A stretch of 64,000 nt of DNA. Source: Microgenomates group bacterium GW2011_GWC1_46_15 (GTDB taxonomy: Bacteria; Patescibacteria; Microgenomatia; UBA1400; UBA12028). Where the stretch lies: positions 83,141 to 147,140 of the forward strand of contig LCLX01000003.1 in assembly GCA_001002285.1 (NCBI GenBank). Direction: 5' to 3'. Below are positions 1-8,687 of the stretch, one piece after another. The notes below the pieces were generated by a model, which saw only the letters and a program-made list of their open reading frames with translations, was not told where the DNA came from and did no database searches. The translations under genes and the position numbers were made by a program. How positions within the stretch are numbered: position 1 is the first letter of the stretch; each line of letters begins with the position of its first letter.

Positions 1-335
1 GGAACATTCCGTGTTAAATCAACAATACTTCCATTGCGAATCCAGATGAAATCTAATGGGAAACGCATATCTTTCATCCAAAATGCCGGCTTCATTTCCT
101 GCGGAAGAATAAATAACATTCCATCAGAACCTCGTGTGTCGCGATTACTTAACCCTTGTTCAATTTCTTGCGATGTTTGCGCGAGCTCAACACGAAGAGA
201 AATGGGTTGAGACTGTTCGCCACGCGTCGTGATGGTAAGGCTTGCAAATCGTTTTTGCGTACCACGGCTCCAAACACTGATAAAAACAAAAAGAATAACG
301 CAGAGTGCTGCCACTTTAAAAAGACGGTGTTTCAT
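1..335 (-). CDS. DUF192 family exported protein (3' end outside window)
   Basis: The visible 111 codons start at an ATG preceded by GGAG and overlap the end of lgt by 4 bp (ATGA). The protein has a short basic N-terminus and one hydrophobic segment at about residues 7-23, so it is probably exported or membrane-anchored. It then shows DUF192 features: an EIEQGLSNR-type stretch, GMLFILP, and FWMKDMRFPLDFIWI. The family is small, secreted and of uncertain function. The C-terminus is cut by the window edge, so the last conserved strand is not seen. It is the last visible gene of the lgt operon. Confidence 0.8.
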   Translation of the reverse strand, partial: MKHRLFKVAALCVILFVFISVWSRGTQKRFASLTITTRGEQSQPISLRVELAQTSQEIEQGLSNRDTRGSDGMLFILPQEMKPAFWMKDMRFPLDFIWIRNGSIVDLTRNV

Positions 336-1093
336 GTGTTCTTTCTCCAATTGTTCCGCGTGATCAGCCATATGCCACTCACCGCAATAAGACTTACACT
401 CACCCACTGCGCCGGCGTATATATCCCAATCAATGGAGCTTCAAGCCTCAAAAAATCAAGAAAGAACCGGACAACTCCATAACTCACGAGATACCACGCA
501 AAAACGCGACCACTCCCAATCGTTTTATATGCATGACGGCCCACGTAGTTCCATAACACAATCCAAATAACCACCATCGCGAGACTTTCATACAAAAAAA
601 GCGGATGGTAGTACATGATACGCTCATACCCGGGAAAGCGATGCGAGACATCAATAAAAATTTTCCATGGAAGCGTTGTCGGCAAACCATACAATTCCTG
701 ATTCACAAAGTTTCCCCATCGGCCAATTGCTTGCCCCAATGGCAAACCAAGCGCGATGAGATCGAGATATGTCGGTAATACAGTAAGTTTTTTTTTCTTT
801 GCCCAAAGGAACAACGCGGAAGCGATAACGGCTCCAACAACCGCTCCAAAAATTCCCAGACCTCCGTTCCATACTGCAATCAATGCAAAAAAGTTAGAAC
901 CAACATAGCTTGGCCAATCAGTGATGAGATGATAGACACGCGCGCCAATCAACCCGCCCACAAAAACCCAAACCGCCAACGATTCTATGTCTTTTTCTAA
1001 AGTTTTATTGATATGCGACGCAGCGCGTTGGGCAACACCAATCCCCGTAACAATTCCCAACCCAAGAATAATGCCGTATGGATGAATGATCAT
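332..1093 (-). CDS. lgt: Prolipoprotein diacylglyceryl transferase
   Basis: The 253-residue polytopic membrane protein transfers diacylglycerol from phosphatidylglycerol to the lipobox cysteine of prolipoproteins. The family signature GRWGNFVNQELYG is at about residues 122-134, and the N-terminal HPYGIILGLGI segment is also typical. The start chosen is the ATG 4 bp after the upstream gene's stop; an ATG at 1120 would add nine residues inside that gene. A likely substrate is the small lipoprotein at 31416, which has a clear lipobox. Confidence 0.93.
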   Translation of the reverse strand: MIIHPYGIILGLGIVTGIGVAQRAASHINKTLEKDIESLAVWVFVGGLIGARVYHLITDWPSYVGSNFFALIAVWNGGLGIFGAVVGAVIASALFLWAKKKKLTVLPTYLDLIALGLPLGQAIGRWGNFVNQELYGLPTTLPWKIFIDVSHRFPGYERIMYYHPLFLYESLAMVVIWIVLWNYVGRHAYKTIGSGRVFAWYLVSYGVVRFFLDFLRLEAPLIGIYTPAQWVSVSLIAVSGIWLITRNNWRKNT

Positions 1094-1097
1094 AGAT

Positions 1098-1559
1098 TTA
1101 CAGGACAAGTATCGCAGCACCGCCGGTCACAAAAAGTAACGCTATCACACCAAGCGCCATCGCCCGGATTGTTGAATCTTTTACTTCAGCAGATAAATCC
1201 CAAAAAAATGTTTTCCGCAAAAGAGCGGGGGTATTGAGAAGGGACAACATCACTAACACGCTGTGAAGTTCTAGTCCAATCAACACACCAAATCCCTCTG
1301 CAGACCGGGTAGACGTCATCACAAAAATTGATATTAATACAAGCGCTCCAAAAAACACCGCCCGCCGGTGAACAAGCCGGATTGTTTTTCCTAACCGCTC
1401 AACTTCTTTGTATAGTGGAATCAAACGCTTTTCTTTCCACAACCGCCGCGCAGGTGCAGAATCTATTACGAGTTCATCGCTTTGCAGGGCAAATACCGTT
1501 TCAAGAAATGGCAACACATACCCTATCGCGATACCTAGTAATAAAAGAAGTCCCTTCAT
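1098..1559 (-). CDS. Membrane protein of unknown function
   Basis: I do not recognise this 153-residue protein. It has an N-terminal hydrophobic segment (about 3-24), a charged region (27-65) with WKEKRLIPLYKEVERLGK, and three further hydrophobic segments (about 66-85, 90-110, 130-152). It overlaps the downstream end of the preceding small gene by 4 bp (ATGA) and is followed directly by lgt, so it is translated within the same operon. The location suggests an envelope role, which is inference only. Confidence 0.65.
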   Translation of the reverse strand: MKGLLLLLGIAIGYVLPFLETVFALQSDELVIDSAPARRLWKEKRLIPLYKEVERLGKTIRLVHRRAVFFGALVLISIFVMTSTRSAEGFGVLIGLELHSVLVMLSLLNTPALLRKTFFWDLSAEVKDSTIRAMALGVIALLFVTGGAAILVL

Positions 1560-1918
1560 GGTGTCTCCTTACTGCCCAACATTGTTTTTCCGCCCTGCCG
1601 CGCACGGCGGATCTCAGCAACTTTCCACATAAACAGTTTTCCCTTGCTCCGCGCGTTCGCATCCAACACAAAACTTCTCGCCTGTTCTAGTATAGATCGG
1701 TCAACCGTTTTTGCCATCTTGATGTACAACGACGTGTGCGCTTCATCGTTTAACTCACGCGACAAACGATACCCAAAATCCTGAAACTCGCGCGAGATTC
1801 TGCCTCCTTTATCGTCCAACGCGAAGTTCTGTAAAACCGATGAAATAGACTGCATCCCGCCACCCCGTTTTGGACGGGCGTCTTCCTTGACCGAAGCTAG
1901 CCCCTTACCCCGCTTCAT
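1556..1918 (-). CDS. Small soluble protein of unknown function
   Basis: This 120-residue protein has no domain I can name. The first 35 residues are basic and low-complexity; the rest reads as helical and charged, including REFQDFGYRLSREL and RSKGKLFMWKVAEIRR. The ATG at 1918 is chosen because GGAGG lies 6 nt upstream; an ATG at 1939 would add seven residues. It overlaps the end of the MFS-like gene by 14 bp and the start of the next gene by 4 bp, so coupling is tight. Confidence 0.6.
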   Translation of the reverse strand: MKRGKGLASVKEDARPKRGGGMQSISSVLQNFALDDKGGRISREFQDFGYRLSRELNDEAHTSLYIKMAKTVDRSILEQARSFVLDANARSKGKLFMWKVAEIRRARQGGKTMLGSKETP

Positions 1919-3137
1919 GCGCGCCTCCACCCATTGCAATACTCAACAATATACCAAATCCTGCGAGTAAAAATGCACCTGTCCATCCGAATGGAAGGAT
2001 GAAAAAGAGTATAATAATTGACCAAATACATATTGCCGCAAGTGAGTTTACAACCTCACGGTAGATTTGGATATGATACACGTGTTTGCCACGGGATTTA
2101 CGGAAAAAAACCGTGTCAAAAATGGGCTCATACACCCCGACCGCCAATCGGTCTACGAGGTCAATCGTAATAATATGCCAGACTTGTTGAACAAAAATAC
2201 GCGCGACCCACAACGCGCTTAATAGACTACTGCATAGAACAAACAGTGTTCTTCCTTTATGCTTTCCCAAATACCATCCCATAAAGTATGCGATCACGAG
2301 TGAAACAAAAAGAACGAGCGAGTACACATACCCCACCCGCTCTACCGTACCAACAATGAAAAAGATGAAGATGGGCCAAAGCAAAAATACCGCGTCATCA
2401 ATGTACTTCCCAATTAATCCCGTTGCTAATCGTTGTGCGGCCGGAAGATGAAGCCACGCAAAAAAATCTTTTATCGTGACAACATATGAAAACTTCATTT
2501 CATTTCCGAGGAGCACTACTACTGCCGCAAGCAAAAATAATATAGCGCTTGCCAAGTGAAGCATGCGAAATCCTAAACTCGCCGCGATAATACCGCCAAG
2601 CATTGGCATTCCTATACGCACAAGCTTATCCAAAAACGCCAACGCGCCAACGTCTTGTCCCAGGTGTTTCAGTTCTGCATGCACAACAAACTGTGTGTAG
2701 TACGGCACCCAATACAATGTCACCACAAACCCTTCTAATACAGCTGCGAGAACAAGGAACCATGCATTTGTGTTCGCCATGTATAACGCAAGATACATCC
2801 CCATATTTAGGAGATTACCAATGAACATACTTTTTACCAAACCGACCATCCGGATAAAACGTGATAATGGAAAAATCGTGACCAATGTAACAAGCCGCAT
2901 GACAAGAAAAAACGCGCACGTGAGAAAAACCGTTTTTTGCAGATCAGAAACGTGCGCAAAAAAGGAGATGTTGAAAAATCCAATCGAGTGTATCCGCGTG
3001 TACAAATACAACGGGATAAAAAGGCCCGCCATTTGCTGAGCAGCGCCACGCAACAACTGAGCTGAAAACAGCCACTTTAATCCTTTTGGAAAAAGCGCGT
3101 ACTCAACGTGAAGACTGTGATGGAAAAGCCTTTGCAT
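1905..3137 (-). CDS. MFS-like multi-spanning membrane protein
   Basis: The protein has about 410 residues and roughly 11-12 hydrophobic segments in two halves, the architecture of a major facilitator-type transporter. Clear segments include FIPLYLYTRI, VFLTCAFFLVMRLVTLVTIF, WPIFIFFIVGTV and FLLAGFGILLSIAM. No substrate motif is recognisable. The start is uncertain: an ATG at 3161 would overlap pth further, and 3137 places the methionine just before the LFHHSLHVEYALFPKGL region. It overlaps the 3' end of pth by 35 bp. Confidence 0.65.
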   Translation of the reverse strand: MQRLFHHSLHVEYALFPKGLKWLFSAQLLRGAAQQMAGLFIPLYLYTRIHSIGFFNISFFAHVSDLQKTVFLTCAFFLVMRLVTLVTIFPLSRFIRMVGLVKSMFIGNLLNMGMYLALYMANTNAWFLVLAAVLEGFVVTLYWVPYYTQFVVHAELKHLGQDVGALAFLDKLVRIGMPMLGGIIAASLGFRMLHLASAILFLLAAVVVLLGNEMKFSYVVTIKDFFAWLHLPAAQRLATGLIGKYIDDAVFLLWPIFIFFIVGTVERVGYVYSLVLFVSLVIAYFMGWYLGKHKGRTLFVLCSSLLSALWVARIFVQQVWHIITIDLVDRLAVGVYEPIFDTVFFRKSRGKHVYHIQIYREVVNSLAAICIWSIIILFFILPFGWTGAFLLAGFGILLSIAMGGGAHEAG

Positions 3138-3702
3138 AGATCTCTTGTACCACGCGCTCAATCATGGGAGCAAGCACGTCGCGCTCCTCTTTCGTGAATG
3201 GGGTAAGGACGTATGTTTCACCGGGAATTTTTTCGCTTGCTTGATCCATGTTTTGCGCGTCGTTGAACCGGGACTCCGTCCCAATCCGCACGTTCCAAAA
3301 TTGATCTGTTCCCAACGCTTGAATGATTGAGTTCACCCCATGATGGATTTTTGGATGTTTTCCAAACTGGATTTTGTACTGGCCAAATGGAATATCAAGA
3401 TCGTCGTAACACACATACACCGACTGTAGGTTTGGCGCATCTGTTTTTGCAAGTTCTTCTTTATCAAAATACCGCACGATACCGCCAACCGCCTCCCCGC
3501 TTTTATTCATGAAGGCCTGCGGTTTGATAAGAAAAATTCCTTTTCCCATATCCTGCGCCACTTCTGCCTTAAATTTTGAGTCATGCTTCCACATAAGTTC
3601 CGCTTTTTGTGCGACCGCGTCTGCGATCATAAATCCAACGTTGTGGCGGGTGTGTGTGTATGTTTCCCCCGGGTTTCCGAGACCAATAATGTATGTGCGC
3701 AT
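3103..3702 (-). CDS. pth: Peptidyl-tRNA hydrolase
   Basis: The 199-residue soluble enzyme releases peptides from peptidyl-tRNA that drops off ribosomes. The N-terminus MRTYIIGLGNPGETY and the TRHNVGF segment with the catalytic His are diagnostic, as are PQAFMNKSGEAV and the YDDLDIPFG loop. The ATG at 3702 matches the family N-terminus exactly; the upstream in-frame codons to 3792 run into the GT2 promoter region and are not coding. It is the first gene of the leftward envelope operon. Confidence 0.95.
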   Translation of the reverse strand: MRTYIIGLGNPGETYTHTRHNVGFMIADAVAQKAELMWKHDSKFKAEVAQDMGKGIFLIKPQAFMNKSGEAVGGIVRYFDKEELAKTDAPNLQSVYVCYDDLDIPFGQYKIQFGKHPKIHHGVNSIIQALGTDQFWNVRIGTESRFNDAQNMDQASEKIPGETYVLTPFTKEERDVLAPMIERVVQEIYAKAFPSQSSR

Positions 3703-3714
3703 ATACGCATGATA

Positions 3715-3773
3715 CACGAAAAGGGTAGGTCGGGTCTCTAGGCCTAGAATAATTGGGGCCTCTCTTTTTCGTG
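3715..3773. repeat. Long hairpin between pth and GT2
   Basis: CACGAAAA at 3715-3722 pairs with TTTTCGTG at 3766-3773, and the enclosed 43 nt contain the repeated GRTCGGGWC motif and the 12-bp palindrome at 3737-3748. It overlaps the -35 region proposed for the GT2 gene, so it could be a protein-binding site or a structured 5' region of either divergent transcript. Confidence 0.5.
3719..3738 (+). repeat. Copy a of the 20-bp GRTCGGGWC intergenic motif
   Basis: AAAAGGGTAGGTCGGGTCTC matches the consensus AAAAGGGWAGRTCGGGWCYY shared by five intergenic sites in this window. Here it lies between the divergent pth and GT2 genes, inside a larger inverted repeat at 3715-3773. A perfect 12-bp palindrome, TCTAGGCCTAGA, follows at 3737-3748. 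Confidence 0.6.
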
Positions 3774-3780
3774 ATAGAAT
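3753..3780 (+). promoter_or_regulatory. Promoter for GT2 gene, leaderless arrangement
   Basis: TTGGGG at 3753-3758 and TAGAAT at 3775-3780 are separated by 16 bp. The -10 ends only 6 nt before the ATG at 3787, so transcription should begin at or next to the start codon. No Shine-Dalgarno sequence is present. Confidence 0.5.
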
Positions 3781-3786
3781 CACACC

Positions 3787-4662
3787 ATGCAAAAACCATT
3801 TTTCTCTGTCATCATTCCAACGTTAGACGAAGAAAAATACCTTCCTAGTCTTCTTCACGATCTTCACAAACAAACATTTCACGAATATGAAATCATCATT
3901 GTCGATGGAAAATCAAAAGATCGTACACAGGAAATTGTTCAATTATTCACACAAGAACACCCCCAGACCATGTTGCTTATTTCAAAAAAACGCAATGTAG
4001 GCATGCAACGCAATCTTGGGGCAAAATACGCAAAAGGATCCATGTTAGTTTTCCTAGACGCCGATACGCGCATCCCGCGCTATTTTCTTGAGGGAGTCCA
4101 CTATCACCTCATGCGGCGCAATGTTGATGCATGGGCAACAGAGCCTCAGGCAGATACAAATGATGCAAAAGACAAGCTTTCCCTCCGATTTTATAACTCA
4201 ATCAACGACGTTGCCCTGCTTATCAAGAAACCATTTGTTGTGGGAGCCTGTATAGGATGTAAAAAAAATGTTTTTGTAGCGCTTCATGGATTTGACGAGG
4301 CACTTGCTATCGGCGAAGACTGGGATTTTATACATCGACTTCTTGTTGCACCATATTCATTTACTATTTTTACTGATCCACATTTTGTACTTTCATTCCG
4401 AAGATTCCGAAAAGAGGGGATGTTCCATATGATCAATCACAACTTCATTTCAACGCTCCGCGCAGTATTAAATGAAAAAATAACAGGGCCGGTTGCCTCT
4501 TATCCCATGCTTGGAGGTTCATACTTTATGACACCAAAGAAAAAGAGTTCTTTTTCTCTATCAATGAAAAATTTCGTGACGATTTTTTCGAAGATGTCGA
4601 AACAACAAAAGAAAAATGTGCAAACTATTTTAACCCAACTCAAAACATACTTTCCAGAATAA
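3787..4662 (+). CDS. Family 2 glycosyltransferase
   Basis: The 291-residue protein has a GT-A fold: the N-terminus reads FFSVIIPTLDEEKYLPSLL, followed by IIIVDGKSKDRT, and the DADTR motif at about residue 92-96 serves as the metal-binding DXD. GEDWDFIHRL at about 178-187 fits the acceptor-side ED motif. The C-terminal part is basic with little sign of a membrane helix, so it is probably a peripheral enzyme. Such enzymes transfer a sugar from a nucleotide donor to glycan or lipid; the donor and acceptor cannot be read from the sequence. Confidence 0.85.
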   Translation: MQKPFFSVIIPTLDEEKYLPSLLHDLHKQTFHEYEIIIVDGKSKDRTQEIVQLFTQEHPQTMLLISKKRNVGMQRNLGAKYAKGSMLVFLDADTRIPRYFLEGVHYHLMRRNVDAWATEPQADTNDAKDKLSLRFYNSINDVALLIKKPFVVGACIGCKKNVFVALHGFDEALAIGEDWDFIHRLLVAPYSFTIFTDPHFVLSFRRFRKEGMFHMINHNFISTLRAVLNEKITGPVASYPMLGGSYFMTPKKKSSFSLSMKNFVTIFSKMSKQQKKNVQTILTQLKTYFPE

Positions 4663-4673
4663 GTGGCCGCGTG

Positions 4674-6407
4674 TTATATCGCGCGTAGTTCTTTCACCGT
4701 CGTCGCTTGATCCGGTGTTTTGTCATCGCGGAATCGTTCGAGGCGTGGGAATCGCAGTGCTTTTTCTGCCGAGTGGGTTGGCGAGTTTGTAATTTCGTCT
4801 GCAGCAACTTCTACGACGAGCGATGGTTTCATCCACACATCGGGAATCAAGTTTTCGTGAACAAGATACTCTTTCGGCTGCGACTTGACCGCAAGTTTTT
4901 CTGCGCGGGTTTTGAGTTCTTTCCACTGATCATCGCTTAATCCTGTCCCAATTTTTGCAACCGTGCGGATCGTATCGCTTTTTTCATCCCGTACGCCAAC
5001 TAAAAATGCTCCAACACCAAACCCCGTGCGCTTTCCTTGCCCTTTGTAGTACCCCATCACGATACAATCTAACGTATCGGATAGCTTCCCAACCGCCCCC
5101 TCTTCTTCCTTAAACTTCACCCAACTCCACCCGCGGCGCCCCGGCTGATACTCACTGGCATACTGCTTTATAACCGCACCTTCTAATCCGGTAGAAAGCT
5201 GTTTCGCATGGAACTCACGCAACTCTTTTGGAGAATCCGTAATAATATATGGCGCAAGCACAAACACACTTCCCCGTTTTATTGTTTGTTCAAGAATTTC
5301 TTTGCGCTCGTACAGCGGAATATGCAGCAAGTTTTTTCCGTTTTTATACAAAATATCAAACACAAAAAAGCGCAATGGGACACGCGCCGCTGTTTCTTCA
5401 ATATCATGTTTGCGTTTGCGTTGAATCGTTTGTTGGAACGGCAAAAGCTTGTCTGTTTCGGGATCGTACCCAACCGCTTCCGAGTCCAAAATAATCTCAT
5501 CCGCGTCAATGGCATCAAGCGCCCGATCTGTTGCTAACTCGGGAAACATCCCGCTTGATTCCTCGAGGTTGCGGGTGAATGTACGAATGTGCCATTCCTT
5601 GCCTGATTTCTGTATATGAATAGACACGCGCGTGCCGTCGTACTTGGGTTCAACATAGACTTTGCCCATTTTTTCAATCATTTCGTCAGCCGTGTGCAGC
5701 CGCTGGCAAAGCGCCGGCGCGATGGGAATGCCGAGTTCAATATCAAAAGAATCGAGCCCTTTTTCGCCCTCTGCCAAAAATACGCGTGCGAACTTACCGA
5801 TATCCGCCTTCATCTGATACGCCAACTCCAACGGCTTGCGCAACGATTTATCGCCTGTTTTCGCCCACGACAACGCGTCCAACAGCGTCATCTGCGAGAA
5901 CCCAAGACGCAGTGTTCCCAAAAGGATGCGCACGGTGTATTTTGCCGTTAACCCAGAGCTCTTCCGCAAAATTTCTGCCATGTGCTGAAGTTTGCGCTCT
6001 TGGCTTCCCACACCCCCCTCTTTTGCCAAAGCGAGAAGCGCGTTAAACACTTCTAGAATAGAACGTGTGTCTTCTGCGTGGGTGTGCAAAAGGTGTTCCG
6101 CAACATCACCGAGATCGCCGCATGATTTAAACAGTGATAAAACGGATGAAAGACGCTCTTTATTATCGGCCTTCGTTGAAGCCGTATCAACACACTCTGC
6201 CAACACACGCATCACCATTTTTTCCGCAAAGTTAAACTCGAGATTCACGTAGAGCGGGGCCAACCGCCCAAGCAACAACCAACACGCGGGTTCAACATCA
6301 TCGCGCTGAAGTGTGTTGAATAGATCTGCGAGAAGCGCGGTCATCTCCAACCGTGAAGATGTTTTTTCAATTGTGGAAAGGCGTGTACAAAAATCGTGGA
6401 ACGTCAT
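4674..6407 (-). CDS. ATP-dependent DNA ligase, archaeal/LigB type
   Basis: The 577-residue enzyme seals nicked DNA through a lysyl-AMP intermediate. Motif I is EPKYDGTRV (lysine at about 261), followed by DSEAVGYDP (motif III), RFFVFDILY, GLEGAVIKQ (motif IV) and WSWVKFK (motif V). The N-terminal 220 residues match the helical DNA-binding domain of archaeal-type ligases, and the C-terminal OB domain ends in LRFPRLERFRDDK. The ATG at 6407 fits the family N-terminus; longer readings run through the neighbouring PIN gene. Confidence 0.92.
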   Translation of the reverse strand: MTFHDFCTRLSTIEKTSSRLEMTALLADLFNTLQRDDVEPACWLLLGRLAPLYVNLEFNFAEKMVMRVLAECVDTASTKADNKERLSSVLSLFKSCGDLGDVAEHLLHTHAEDTRSILEVFNALLALAKEGGVGSQERKLQHMAEILRKSSGLTAKYTVRILLGTLRLGFSQMTLLDALSWAKTGDKSLRKPLELAYQMKADIGKFARVFLAEGEKGLDSFDIELGIPIAPALCQRLHTADEMIEKMGKVYVEPKYDGTRVSIHIQKSGKEWHIRTFTRNLEESSGMFPELATDRALDAIDADEIILDSEAVGYDPETDKLLPFQQTIQRKRKHDIEETAARVPLRFFVFDILYKNGKNLLHIPLYERKEILEQTIKRGSVFVLAPYIITDSPKELREFHAKQLSTGLEGAVIKQYASEYQPGRRGWSWVKFKEEEGAVGKLSDTLDCIVMGYYKGQGKRTGFGVGAFLVGVRDEKSDTIRTVAKIGTGLSDDQWKELKTRAEKLAVKSQPKEYLVHENLIPDVWMKPSLVVEVAADEITNSPTHSAEKALRFPRLERFRDDKTPDQATTVKELRAI

Positions 6408-6414
6408 GGGGACA

Positions 6415-6813
6415 TTATAGAGCAAGCGCTCTCCATACTGAACGAAGCTTGCGGTCTTGAGTAACAAGCGCCGCTTCTCTCTGTTGTAACGCCGCAACAA
6501 GTATTCTGGCATCCGAAAAACTGATGCTATGCTCAGCAAACACTTCGAGCGCCTGAGAAGCTTCTCCCGCATGTTCTATGTGAACATTTTTTATCGAAAA
6601 TAGGGCGCGGAGAATCAAAATAATTTCTTGTTTTACTTTTTCATATCTCGACTTTAGTACCCAAACAAGTTCAAACAACACAATTTCTGGAATAACGACC
6701 GTAATTTTCCCATTTTTTGCTTGTGACACAAGCGTAACAAACTCGGGGTTTTCTGTCCTATCAAGCATGGCATCAAGTACTGCGCTGGTGTCTACGACGA
6801 CGACATTCATCAT
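6415..6813 (-). CDS. PIN-domain toxin (VapC-like)
   Basis: The 132-residue protein begins with VVVVDTSAVLDAML, giving the first catalytic aspartate near residue 8. The conserved PEIVLFELVWVL segment follows, and FSDARILVAA with TQDRKL supplies the later acidic residues. PIN proteins are Mg2+-dependent RNases. It lies 5 bp after the AbrB-type gene, the usual toxin position in a VapBC-type module, and abuts the ligase gene with 7 bp between. Confidence 0.85.
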   Translation of the reverse strand: MMNVVVVDTSAVLDAMLDRTENPEFVTLVSQAKNGKITVVIPEIVLFELVWVLKSRYEKVKQEIILILRALFSIKNVHIEHAGEASQALEVFAEHSISFSDARILVAALQQREAALVTQDRKLRSVWRALAL

Positions 6814-6818
6814 GTGTG

Positions 6819-7079
6819 TTATTTCTTTATGTTTGAAAATTTTGCTTGCATGACTCCATCAAGTGTTTTATGAATCAGTGCTTTTGTTGGAACATTGCTT
6901 GATTCATGGATTGTTCCAAAAAAATCTTCAATGTTTGATTGAATGGCCGGACGAAGCGTCATCGTGTCTTTGTGGAATGACAGATGCAACCGTACTCCCT
7001 TTTCAAGATTCAACGCTTGGCGGATTTCTGAGGGAATAGTAAACTGTCCTTTTGATGAAATGGGAACAATGAACGTCAT
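6819..7079 (-). CDS. AbrB/SpoVT-type antitoxin
   Basis: The 86-residue protein starts MTFIVPISSKGQFTIPSEIRQAL, the swapped-hairpin AbrB DNA-binding motif. The C-terminal half (IEDFFGTIHES onward) would bind the partner PIN toxin encoded 5 bp downstream. The ATG at 7079 is preferred because a consensus promoter occupies 7087-7115; starts at 7115 or 7109 would place the promoter inside the gene. It probably represses its own promoter, as AbrB-type antitoxins generally do. Confidence 0.85.
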   Translation of the reverse strand: MTFIVPISSKGQFTIPSEIRQALNLEKGVRLHLSFHKDTMTLRPAIQSNIEDFFGTIHESSNVPTKALIHKTLDGVMQAKFSNIKK

Positions 7080-7086
7080 GGATCGT

Positions 7087-7115
7087 ATCCTACCGTACTT
7101 TCTTACCATTGTCAA
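7087..7115 (-). promoter_or_regulatory. Promoter of AbrB/PIN module, leaderless
   Basis: On the minus strand TTGACA (7115-7110) and TAGGAT (7092-7087) have a 17-bp spacer. The -10 ends 7 nt before the ATG at 7079, so the transcript should start at the ATG. Confidence 0.65.
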
Positions 7116-7162
7116 TATTCCTTACGTTTGTATGATTGTCTTACGCATAGTGCGCTTAACAT

Positions 7163-8287
7163 TTATTCGTTCAGTATGTACCGCACGCCCTTTGTGACGC
7201 CATGCTTGCGGATAATACCCTTCGTGATGAGGTCTTTCACATCGCGCAAAATGGTGTCTGTAGAAATGAGCGGTAGAGCCTCGTTAGCTTCAGCACTCGT
7301 GAGCTCCCCTTTTTGCTGAAGAATTTCTAATAAAATAATTTGACGTTCCGAAAGCGCCACCTGTTTCCCTAACTTCGACTTCAACTTAATATCCTGCGAA
7401 AGTTTTAACACTTGTTGTTTGATGCGGTCCAACTCAACTGCCAAACCGTAGCTAAAGTATTCCAACCAATATGTTACGTCCTGGTTCTCGCTTTTTTGCA
7501 CCGAAAGAATTGCGTTGTAGTACCCCTCAATATCCGCATCAAAGTACTCTTCTAGGCTGAAAAATCGCTTGACATTGTATCCTTCCGAGTACAGTACAAA
7601 CATCGCCATCGCACGCGCGGTACGCCCATTTCCCTCGATAAACGGATGGATGCGGACAAGTTCGTAATGCACAATACCCGCCCGCAGAACTGGATGAATA
7701 TCCTGTGCTTCTTGAGAGTTTAGCCACTCAAAAAACTCTTCAATGAACTGTGGGACATCAACGGAAAGCGGTGGCCTGTATACAACTTCGCCGCTGTCTA
7801 CACTCCGCACCACAACCTGTTTTGTGCGGTATACGCCAACATTTTCGTCTGGAATGACACGGGAAACGACGAGTGAATGCAACGCCCGAAGCATATCTTC
7901 GGTGTACTCGGGGTGTTTCACTATTTCTTTCCCACGCTCTTTTTTATCTTCCGACATTCCAAGATCCTGCGCGTCAATCCACTCGAGGACCGCGCGGTAG
8001 TTTAAAACCTCTTGAACGTCACGCTCTTTCGCAAACACGCCGGCCTGTTCTGCCGCCTGCTCCGGATCATCACCTTTTATTTGAACGATTTTCTCCGTTT
8101 GTTCTTTTGTGAGCTCATTTCCCTCAAGATGTGTGCCGTGGTGAATAGATCGCACAAGCGCTTCTTGGCGGAATTTGGCCTCCCAAGACGGCACGAGCGG
8201 TGCGTTATCAATGACTTCTTTGCACGCCTCAATCCGCGAGATGTACTTGAGGAGATTGTTGGAGATGCGGAATGTTGGTGTGTACAT
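7163..8287 (-). CDS. Fic-family protein with C-terminal winged helix
   Basis: The 374-residue protein carries the Fic active site HPFIEGNGRTARAM at about residues 214-227, with the catalytic His first. An N-terminal HGTHLEGNEL segment near residue 50 aligns with the inhibitory-helix region of self-inhibited Fic proteins, although the usual Ser/Thr of that motif is Gly here. The last 70 residues (LSERQIILLEIL ... SAEANEAL) form a DNA-binding-like winged helix. Fic enzymes usually add AMP to a target hydroxyl; the target here is unknown. No Shine-Dalgarno sequence is seen. Confidence 0.9.
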   Translation of the reverse strand: MYTPTFRISNNLLKYISRIEACKEVIDNAPLVPSWEAKFRQEALVRSIHHGTHLEGNELTKEQTEKIVQIKGDDPEQAAEQAGVFAKERDVQEVLNYRAVLEWIDAQDLGMSEDKKERGKEIVKHPEYTEDMLRALHSLVVSRVIPDENVGVYRTKQVVVRSVDSGEVVYRPPLSVDVPQFIEEFFEWLNSQEAQDIHPVLRAGIVHYELVRIHPFIEGNGRTARAMAMFVLYSEGYNVKRFFSLEEYFDADIEGYYNAILSVQKSENQDVTYWLEYFSYGLAVELDRIKQQVLKLSQDIKLKSKLGKQVALSERQIILLEILQQKGELTSAEANEALPLISTDTILRDVKDLITKGIIRKHGVTKGVRYILNE

Positions 8288-8364
8288 ATGCGCGCGACAC
8301 TTTCAGCTACTCGGCAGATCATATGAAAATCGAAGGCAATTGTTGCAGATTCTGCGGGGAAAGT

Positions 8365-8387
8365 AAAGGGAGGAGAGATCGGGACGT
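8365..8387 (+). repeat. Copy d of the GRTCGGGWC intergenic motif
   Basis: AAAGGG followed by AGATCGGGACGT, with 4 extra bases between the two halves compared with the other copies. It sits between the divergent fic and RHH-antitoxin genes. Confidence 0.45.
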
Positions 8388-8408
8388 ACAGCATATCCAT
8401 TTTGCATA

Positions 8409-8436
8409 TTGATTTTCTCCGCATTTTTGATATACA
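8409..8436 (+). promoter_or_regulatory. Promoter of RHH/PIN module
   Basis: TTGATT (8409-8414) and TATACA (8431-8436) have a 16-bp spacer. The -10 is 11 nt from the ATG at 8448 and the leader has no Shine-Dalgarno sequence. The AT-rich stretch 8431-8450 is nearly self-complementary and could be the antitoxin operator. Confidence 0.5.
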
Positions 8437-8447
8437 CATATATACAT

Positions 8448-8687
8448 ATGTTAAATAAGCGCACAAATATTATGTTTGATGAAAACGTCTGGAATACCCT
8501 AGCGTTATACGCAAAGAAAAAGAAGACTACTGTCGGAGTTCTTGTGCGAGATGCTGTAGAAAAAACATACAGTGTTTCCGATAAACAAAAGCGTATGATG
8601 CGGGCACACCGAAATATTGTAAAGCTCCGTACCGTAGGTAAATCCCTCGACTACAAAGCACTCATCGAAGAGGGGAGAAAATGGTAA
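8448..8687 (+). CDS. Ribbon-helix-helix-type antitoxin
   Basis: The 79-residue basic protein starts MLNKRTNIMFDENVWNTLALYAKKKKT, a short beta strand followed by two helices, as in RHH antitoxins. The C-terminal DYKALIEEGRKW tail is typical of a toxin-binding extension. The stop codon lies within the start of the PIN gene (ATGGTAA), so the two are translationally coupled. An upstream in-frame ATG at 8409 would put the promoter inside the gene and is not favoured. Confidence 0.75.
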   Translation: MLNKRTNIMFDENVWNTLALYAKKKKTTVGVLVRDAVEKTYSVSDKQKRMMRAHRNIVKLRTVGKSLDYKALIEEGRKW

